Source: Spodoptera frugiperda (lineage: Eukaryota; Arthropoda; Insecta; Lepidoptera; Noctuidae). From it: DNA of 64,000 bases. Position numbers and translations under genes: made by a program. How positions within the stretch are numbered: position 1 is the first letter of the stretch; the number at the start of each line of letters is the position of its first letter. Of this stretch, positions 47,501 to 56,500 are shown piece by piece. Under the pieces are notes generated by a model. It searched no databases. It was not told the DNA's origin and saw nothing but the letters and a program-made list of their open reading frames with translations. Where the stretch lies: positions 6,590,103 to 6,654,102 of the forward strand of contig NC_064224.1 in assembly GCF_023101765.2 (NCBI RefSeq), read 5' to 3'.

Positions 47501-50500
47501 ACGACCTTCAAACCTTCAAGAATAGCTCGTGTTTCTCCTCGGGTGGATACTCATCCATGGGCAGCGAAAATCGCTTACCCTCAGGTGATCCATCAGCTCG
47601 TTTGCCCCCTATTATACAAGAAACAGTTGTCTAGATTTTATACAGAGTATGGCAAAAAGGCTTGTCCTTATTAATAAGTAGTATTGAATGCAAAATCATC
47701 CAGAAAAATTGGATTGTTAAATTACTTAGAGGTAATATTCCCTTCATGTAAAGTAAAATAATAAAACTCCTTGACATTTAATTAAATTAAACTGAAAATG
47801 AAAAGTTTGAATTTGATTAGTTCTCGATCCTCGACTGTCAACGTGTCATGATTGGCTGGCTGAATTAATAACGACCAATCAAATCCCTTGACGTTTGTAA
47901 CTGACACGTATTAAATGTTGACACCTCGTTGATTGGTCGTTCAGAAAACGATCGCTAAACTTGTGTAGTGGAAATTAATTTGGTGAGCGTTTGGTACTCT
48001 TGGAGTTTTCAGTTCTCGAGTGGTTATTTTTTTAATTTTTTTCTTTTACCACGTATTACTAAAGTACCGCATAGATTGGCTTAGCAAAAGGGTTAGAATG
48101 TCTTGTTTTGTTTCAAAAGTTTTGTTTCCACCAAAGATGTTCTATGCTACCTTGCTGTAAATTCGTTTGGCTTCCACCAATAAAATTCATTGGTGATAGC
48201 TTAGCACAGGTAGAATCGGACTCAGCTAAGCTATGTTTGTTATATGGAAAAATACTAATAGATACATCTATACATCGCATACTTGAGCTGCGCATCTTCC
48301 TCGCACAGCTGCAAAGCTTAGTATTAGTGGAGACGGTCACGTAGTTTCACAGCTTACCTATTACATTTTCGTAGCATAGCTACATATCACATCTCTTAGG
48401 ATAAGATACTTTAGACTGAACTTTAGCCCTAAAGATTAAAACATTGGAATATTTAAAAGAGATTTAAGAACCTTCCATTCGAAATCCTGGGTATCAAAAC
48501 TCCCAATGATAAATTAGATAAATAGTTAGTATATTCTTACTACTAAACATCTACATTAGTCTAGCTCCTTTCAAAGTAATCCAACAAAAATCTTACTTAA
48601 AACCAGCACACAAAATGTAGTAGATACGAGTACAAAATATTGTACGAAAAATAGAAAAAAAAACCTTCAGAAACTTTTTACTAATTCAGTGAAACAAAAT
48701 TGTAAAATATAATATTTCAAACGCTAAGCGAAGTGGCTGCCACCGCAGTGTCACTTGACAACTTTCATAATACCAACCAAATGTATTTTCATACTTTTCA
48801 TAGACTGCATTTTCTACTTTACCCTCTAAAAGTTAAAGTGCAGTTTCATTTGTGTTAGTTCTTTTAGCAAGAATAGTTAAACTATTATTATTTATGAGAT
48901 CTGTTGAGAGTTTTTACGTTATCTAGCCCCGACAGGAGAGAAATGTAGACAGCACTTAATAAACCTGAGAATAGTTGTTAGATTTTTGACACAACCACTT
49001 AAAACATTCAGGCCCACTAGGGAACAACACTATCTGGTACTTACATACAAACGACGATTGGCCCTACTGACTCTATGCATCTTTCGTTTGCCCAACCACT
49101 CCTCACAATTAATAGGTATACATATAGAATTTTACCTAGTTTAGGCATTCAATTTAGGACATCTTGTTAGGGCTAGATTGTTAGAGGGCTTAGTACAAGT
49201 TTCTTGTACGTTTAACGAGATCGAAACGAGAGCGCGTTCGGCGCTCTGATTGGTTGGTTCATTGCAGCCGGCCAATCACATCGCGGAACGCGCTCTCGTT
49301 TAGTATTCTGTGACTAAGGGTACTGAAAACAGATACAAGTAGGTACCGATACCAATTTAGTTATAATATTCAAGTTAATCCATTATATTTATCTATAGGT
49401 ATGTATAGTTTATAATTTCGATCTTAATGTTTCCACACGTGTTGAATTATTACTACAAAACTGTCCCAATATCGAAATTCTAATCAGTAAATTTCGTGAA
49501 ACCAATATCCACAGTCACTCCGAATCTAGTGGGCAGTCAGTAGGGAAATTTAAAATTGAGAAAGTTTTAGCAATCGCATCGAAACCACAATTCCTCATTT
49601 CACATGGACGACTCTCATAACTTAAACAAACTCAATTAGAATATAATTTACCGCGGTTACCAGATTGAAAAATTAATCTTGCCTTTTTCCGACAAACTTG
49701 GAGATGTCTAAACTGACCAACAGAGAGATATACTAAGTTTTCCTGGTAATAAATTACCTGTAATTGACATCTTAGGAGAGTGTCAAACCTTCAAATGTTT
49801 AGGTTGATTTAAAAAAATCTATGTAGAATTTTGGTAGCATTCCGCAAGCAAAACTTGCAATTTTTTTTATGATATAAGCCGGTAAACAAGCCTACAGATC
49901 AGGTGATGGTAAGCAGTTGCCGCCGCCCATGGACATCCGAAACACCAGAAGCGTTACAAGTGCGTTGCTTTTGGGGTTTAGGAATTTATGGGATGTTGAG
50001 GGATTGGGATGGGAGGTAATTAGACCTCACATACACAACGCAAGTTGTTCGACGTCGGTTTTCTGTGAGGCCGCGGTACCACTCTTGGTCTCTGAGCCGG
50101 CCTATTCGTGCCGTACCATGGCTCTCGCGACACTCAAGTATAACATAAGAACTTTAAATTATACCTTAAATGAATCGATCTCAATTCTGTTATTATCCAT
50201 ACCATTGATGATTTTGAAACATAAAACTACAATGATATCGGTCTCAAAGAAGAACCAATAAAGAAGATACCAATACAAAATGTCCCACTGACACCAAATG
50301 CAATGTTCCAGGCTTGCCACGCAAGAAGCGCTTTGCGTATGATGGAAGAGCGTTACCTGATACTATTAATTTACATCTTAAAGGTAGAGGAGATATCCTA
50401 GCACGGAGTGTAGCTGTAAACAGAACAGAAGCACTAGATACTTCATATAAAGCACTAATCTTTCTTAATGCAACTGTAAATATTTCTACATCAACAGCAA

Positions 50501-53500
50501 TCTGTATCGCACTAAATTACTTAGGACCTTCCACAAATATCACTTTATCCTTAGTAGGAAATACTTTGTTATGTAAAAAGCACTTCTGAACACATTTTTT
50601 GAAGATTTCTTTTTGCTTTACAAGTCTTTCAATGTTTGTCCATGTCTATTTTTAGACGTCAATCTATTTCATCAAATATTTGTAGACTTGAGTGAGGTTT
50701 ATGCAAAGTCCACGGTCGTAAACTTCTCGCTTTGAATATTAAATTAGGTACTTAAGTGGGAGATCAGGAAACGCTTTGCGTATTATTATCCTATTACCTT
50801 GAAAAATATGTTTGTTTTGCAAAAATATTTTGTTCACTTACTTAATAATGTTTTAATAGATTACGTTTAAAGAGGATCCCTTTTTAGTAAAGTAATTTCT
50901 ATCAGTGTTTATTCTTGTATCTCCTACATCACTCCTATTCTTTCTAGATCAACATGTTTCTCCATCACCATTATCATCGACCTTTCCTAAAACCCATGTT
51001 CTCATTCAGGTCAAATGATCTACATGGACAACTGGCGAATGATGATGTACCTTGGCACCCCCGTAATGCCGGACCTGGCTGCTCTAGTATCCACGGGCCT
51101 CTACATCAACGATCTCTCAATGCATGACTTCAGCAGGTACGGATACAATAAATGAATTACTTTCACTTCACGCGATGTAAAGTGGAAAGGAAATGGAGCA
51201 ATTATTGTAATGAGTGAAAGGGTGTAACTGTTGGTATATGATACACAATAATGGTTAAACAAAGATCTTAATGATGTCCCATAAAAACCTAGTTAGCAGT
51301 TTTAGTATACTTATCTATTTTAAGATTTTGATTACCAACAAAAATCTGTTGAAGGCAAATTCTCCGGTGACCACTCCCGCCTTGGGCGAGGCAAGAAGGA
51401 GTGTCGTACTTACTGACTAAAAACCACCCCGTTCACTACTCCTGTTTTTCGAGTCGGAATTTTGCCTTCATGGCGATTCATGTTTTAAAAATATTTATAA
51501 CAATGTGAAAGTAGACAATAGTATGTCCTAAAAGTAAAGTATAGAAATGCTAGTTATCTTGTCTCTAACATAGTATGTAATAAAGTCTATTCATTAAAAT
51601 GCAGTGGATAAAATATCTAACCCTGATTAAACTAATTCCAGAGACCTAATGTTAGCGGGAACTCAGCAATCAGTGGAGCTAAAACTAGCGTTGGACCAAG
51701 AACAGCAGAAGAGTAAAAAGCTAGAAGAATCAATGAGGAAACTGGACGAGGAGATGAAGAGGACTGATGAGCTGCTGTACCAGATGATACCGAAACAGGT
51801 CGCAGACAGGCTGCGGAATGGAGAGAATCCTATTGACACGTGTGAGGTAAGTCAAACAATACCTTTAGACAGTTAATCCGTGATCATGGCGCTAGCAACA
51901 GTGCCGAAATATCGGAAACTCACCAAAGTGAATAAACATGGTAAATATCCCGTCATAAGTTCTAATAATACCTTTAGAAATAGATTTTTGTAAGGGTCTT
52001 GTGTCGTGTCTTGCAAGGGTTGAACGTTTTGCAGTCTTGTCACGTTTTTGTAACTACGTCTTGTTTTTTCCGCTGAATTCATAGGACCCTTATACAAATA
52101 TGAACTATTTTGATGTTGTCACACAAATTCTGTTAACGTTACTTTGCACAAAAACGACTGACATCGCGTCCATTCTCAATTATTGCGGCTAGATTTGAGC
52201 TACTTGAGGTTTATAGATATATTACCTATATGTTTTAGTATTTGTATATAAAATTTGTGTAAAAATGTACACTAGAGCACTGGCCGACAAACAGCCATTT
52301 TTAATTTTATAAATGCTTTGACAATCAAAGGTGTATTCCTGGTCTATTTGAAATAAATAATTTTGACGTTGACTTTGTACATTCTGCAAACGATATTTCT
52401 TTCAGTTCCTCCGTATAATTTTTAGTCCCTTGAGCACTCAGTAACAAAATATAGGAAAGAGAAAAAGCTTAGTGAACGAGATCGATGACTAAATCCGAAT
52501 TGTACATTGAAGAGAGGCTCTTGGCCTTTAGGGATTTACACCCATTGAGTTGAGCGGCTATAAAAAATGAAAGGTCACGTTTGCCATCCGATATTTCAAA
52601 TTTACTGAAAAACGTTAAATAAAAATCTTTTACTATTTTTTGGCTTGTAAATAATTAATAATTGTCTGCTTCAACTAGTTTCGTTATTAATTATTAATGT
52701 TATAAATGCCTTTTGGGTATAACCTAAAAGCTGCAAGCATTAATACCTAGTTCGCATTACACTAGTATTTTAGTACAGCAGTACATAGTAGCACGCTAAA
52801 GCCAATAGCTTCGAGCTTCTGTCCCAAAATTGAAGCGAGAGAGAGCTCGCTACTTGACTACTATATACTCGCTACTTGACTAAACTAATAGCGTAGAGTG
52901 CGAACAAGGCATAAGGGACTAACAAGCAGTAAGAAAGAAAAAATCCTTTGACCTAGTTGTGGTCTCCACGCTGTTTGCCAAGCGTGGATATCTTAGCAAA
53001 TCCCCTATTATTCTGCAGTGATGGGCGTCTTCCAATTGTTAGGGATTAATCAGCCATGGCTGTTACAATTGTGAGATATTTTCAGACCCCTTAATATTAC
53101 TGCTGTTTCTTTAGTTTCATTTTGCTAAATACAACAATAATACTTAATTTGATCAAAACTATTGGTAAGGTATTTAAGGATCTACTGAAGGTAGAGATTG
53201 TTTTACATAAGTTTGGAAATATGTATCGTATCTATTAAGAGATGCTATAACGTGTGTCAAAAACATCTTCAAGCTATTGTCCAGAAAATATCCGATATTA
53301 CCTGAAGCCCATTGTGTTATGATATGATGTAAGGTAACTATGTAATATGATCAAGTTATTCAATATCTACGTATCGATACCTGTCCGTCCTTCCGGAATT
53401 TACCTTGGAAACCTTTATTATTTTGACTAAAAGGGATCGTGATAATATAATTACAAAGATATTATGATTATTCACACTGTGGTAGGTGCCTAGTACCTGT

Positions 53501-56500
53501 AGTAAGCACCTTGTTTCATAATCGTTTTTAATTAATGTTAGAAAATAATTATATAATAACAAACTTTTATATTTTTCCTCCTAATTACTTACCTAGAGTC
53601 GTTATCTCGCTATCTAGTTCAACATGAATAATAAAGTCTACACTTTTACAGAATATTTAGTTGGGACGAAAAATAATAAAAAATGTTTAACTATGTACCT
53701 ATCAACTAAAATAAAGAAAGAAAAGAATTGGCTGCTTTAGCAGCCAAATTAACGACCGTTATGGTAAAGTTTAATACAGACCTACTAAACTATAGGTATT
53801 TTTTTTTTGCAAAAAAAAACATAACTAATCACACATCTCACATCAAATTTACCGAAACTGCCAACGCAAATTGAACTCTATCACCTTGAATTTAAAAAAC
53901 ACAATTTTCAAAAGTAATTTGCTAAACTTTGGTAGGGTTAAAGTAAAGAAAGAAAGGAAATAAACATAATATTATTTCAGTATTTAGTGCAAAAAAAAAT
54001 AATTCAACCGACTTCCCAAAAGAGAATCTCTGTTTGACCTGTATGTATTTGTGCGCGATTATCTCACGATCGACCGAACCGATTTTGATGTAGCTTTCAG
54101 AAAAGTATTGGTTACACTTAGGAACAGGTTTTAGTATATTAACCGACTTCAAAAAGAGAAGGTTGAAGTTAGCTTTTTTAAACGAAGCTTACTGAAAATT
54201 GTCTAGCTAACTTTACCACCACACCTACGCAATTTTAATAAGTTTGATGCCTCAGGGCGAAAAGAGAATATGAATAGACAAAGAGAGATGGAATATATGT
54301 ATACTATTTTATTCTTCCAGCATTTTGAGAGAGAATTGAAGTAAAATCCCTACGTCACAGATACATTAGTACTCGTTGAGTAGAATATGAAATTTCATTG
54401 CGTGTAAAATGATTAATGTACTAGGATCTGTAGGGAGTTGAGCGTAGGGCTTTAGTTATATTATATTAAGACATGTTTGAATTGAACGGATTCACGCCTC
54501 GTGTGGAATACTAAACCTTCTTCTTATGTGAATCAAATAATCTATTGATCTTAGATCTGTAATTCTATAAATTCTTTAGCAATGAATAAAACTGCTCCCG
54601 GTAATTGTTGTAACTCGCTGACTCGCTAATGGTTAGCATCACATTAGCCCACGATTAATGATTTTATCAATTTTCCCATGTTAAGTTACTTCATTAAAAA
54701 TGGTGACGCCGATGTTTGCCTCAAGTCGAAGCTTCAAGTTCAAGGGTTGACCTTCAAATGATACCTCTGCCTACCCCATTAGAGAACTTAGTCGTGTCAA
54801 ATCAAAACAGAGTATCATCAAATAAGTTTGTCGTTTGCTGTGGGGGCACAAAGCCTGTACAAACATGAGACCGTGCCTTCAGCGTCGCAGATGAGATAAA
54901 CGATAACTTCGCTAAAACAACTCTATGCTCAAGTTTACCCATTTATTGGATTGAAATAACGGTTAAAGTTTAACGGTTTAGCTGGCGGTATTGTGGTCTT
55001 GTTTAAAGTAGTTATTGTTTAGTTATTAATACTTGAAATTAATTAATTTTAGTATTTTCTTACTAGATGTTCGACAGCGTCTCGATTCTGTTCTCCGACG
55101 TGGTGACGTTCACGGAGATCTGTTCCCGCATCACTCCCATGGAGGTGGTGTCCATGCTGAACGCCATGTACTCCATCTTCGACACCCTCACTGAGAGGAA
55201 CAGGGTTTATAAGGTATGTTTAGTGACATCTTTAACCAATTTCATCATCATCATCAATAGCCTTTAAGTGGCCACTGCTGGCCAAAGGCCTCTTCTCGCA
55301 CGGAGAAAGTTTGAGCATTAATCACCACGCTTGCTCAATGCAGGTTGGCGATTTCAAACTTATAATTAGAAATTATAAGCCGATGTTTCCTTACGATGTA
55401 TCCTTCACCGTTTGTCAGTGGTGTCTAAATAATCTTAGAAATACATATAACTCGGAAAAAGTCACATTGACACTTGCCGTTGGTAGGTTTCGAACCGGCA
55501 CTTTCATGCTTGAGAAGCGGGCGTCTTAAAGCATCGGGTCACCACGACGTTTTATTTTAATTGTCCATTTCATCATAAGTCTATTGATTGCTTGTGTTCT
55601 TTAATGAATGCAAACAATTTACGCTTATCTTCATAGTCACTATAATTTTCACGATATTCAGATTTTAGTGCTACTCTTTCCGTTTATTTTTAAATAACTA
55701 TTGAAACTTTACCCCAAGAGGCATTGGTCGGTCATAACCGGGCATTGAGAAGTATTCCCTCAAAATTCCAGGTGGAAACAATAGGCGATGCTTACATGGT
55801 GGTGTCAGGAGCTCCTGAGAAGGAAGATAACCACGCTGAGAAGGTCTGCGACATGGCCCTGGATATGGTTGACGCTATTACTGACTTGAAAGATCCAAGC
55901 ACAGGTGAATAGAGCCAAGCCTTTCTTCTATTTGATTTTATACAAGTAACAACTAATTAAAAAGTACACAAACTACCCAAACACCTCATCTAGTTATTTA
56001 AGAGATTTACGTGTAAAAGAGTAACATTGTAACCTTTTTGCAAAATAAATATCATTTATCATTTACCACGTAAGGCTGAAATTAAGTCGATCTTAATCCA
56101 AACCTCTGGATCAGTCCAAGTTTTTAAGAGAAATTCAAAAAGAAACTAATTTTGGCAGATTCAATATTCTTACACTAACCTCCTACATGGTTACAAGTAT
56201 GGTGACAACAAGACTTAAGTTACTCACATATCCCCTTCTTAATTCCAGGATCCCACCTCTCAATCAGGGTAGGAGTACACTCAGGGGCAGTGGTAGCTGG
56301 TATCGTAGGGCTGAAGATGCCTCGGTACTGTCTCTTCGGAGACTCGGTGAACACTGCTTCACGGATGGAGTCTACTTCAGAGGCTATGAGGATACACATC
56401 TCGCAGACCACGCAGGAACTGCTGTCACCTTCGTATATGGTGACTGAGAGAGGAGAGATACAGGTTAAAGGGAAAGGTAAGTGGTGGTTGTAGATTAATT

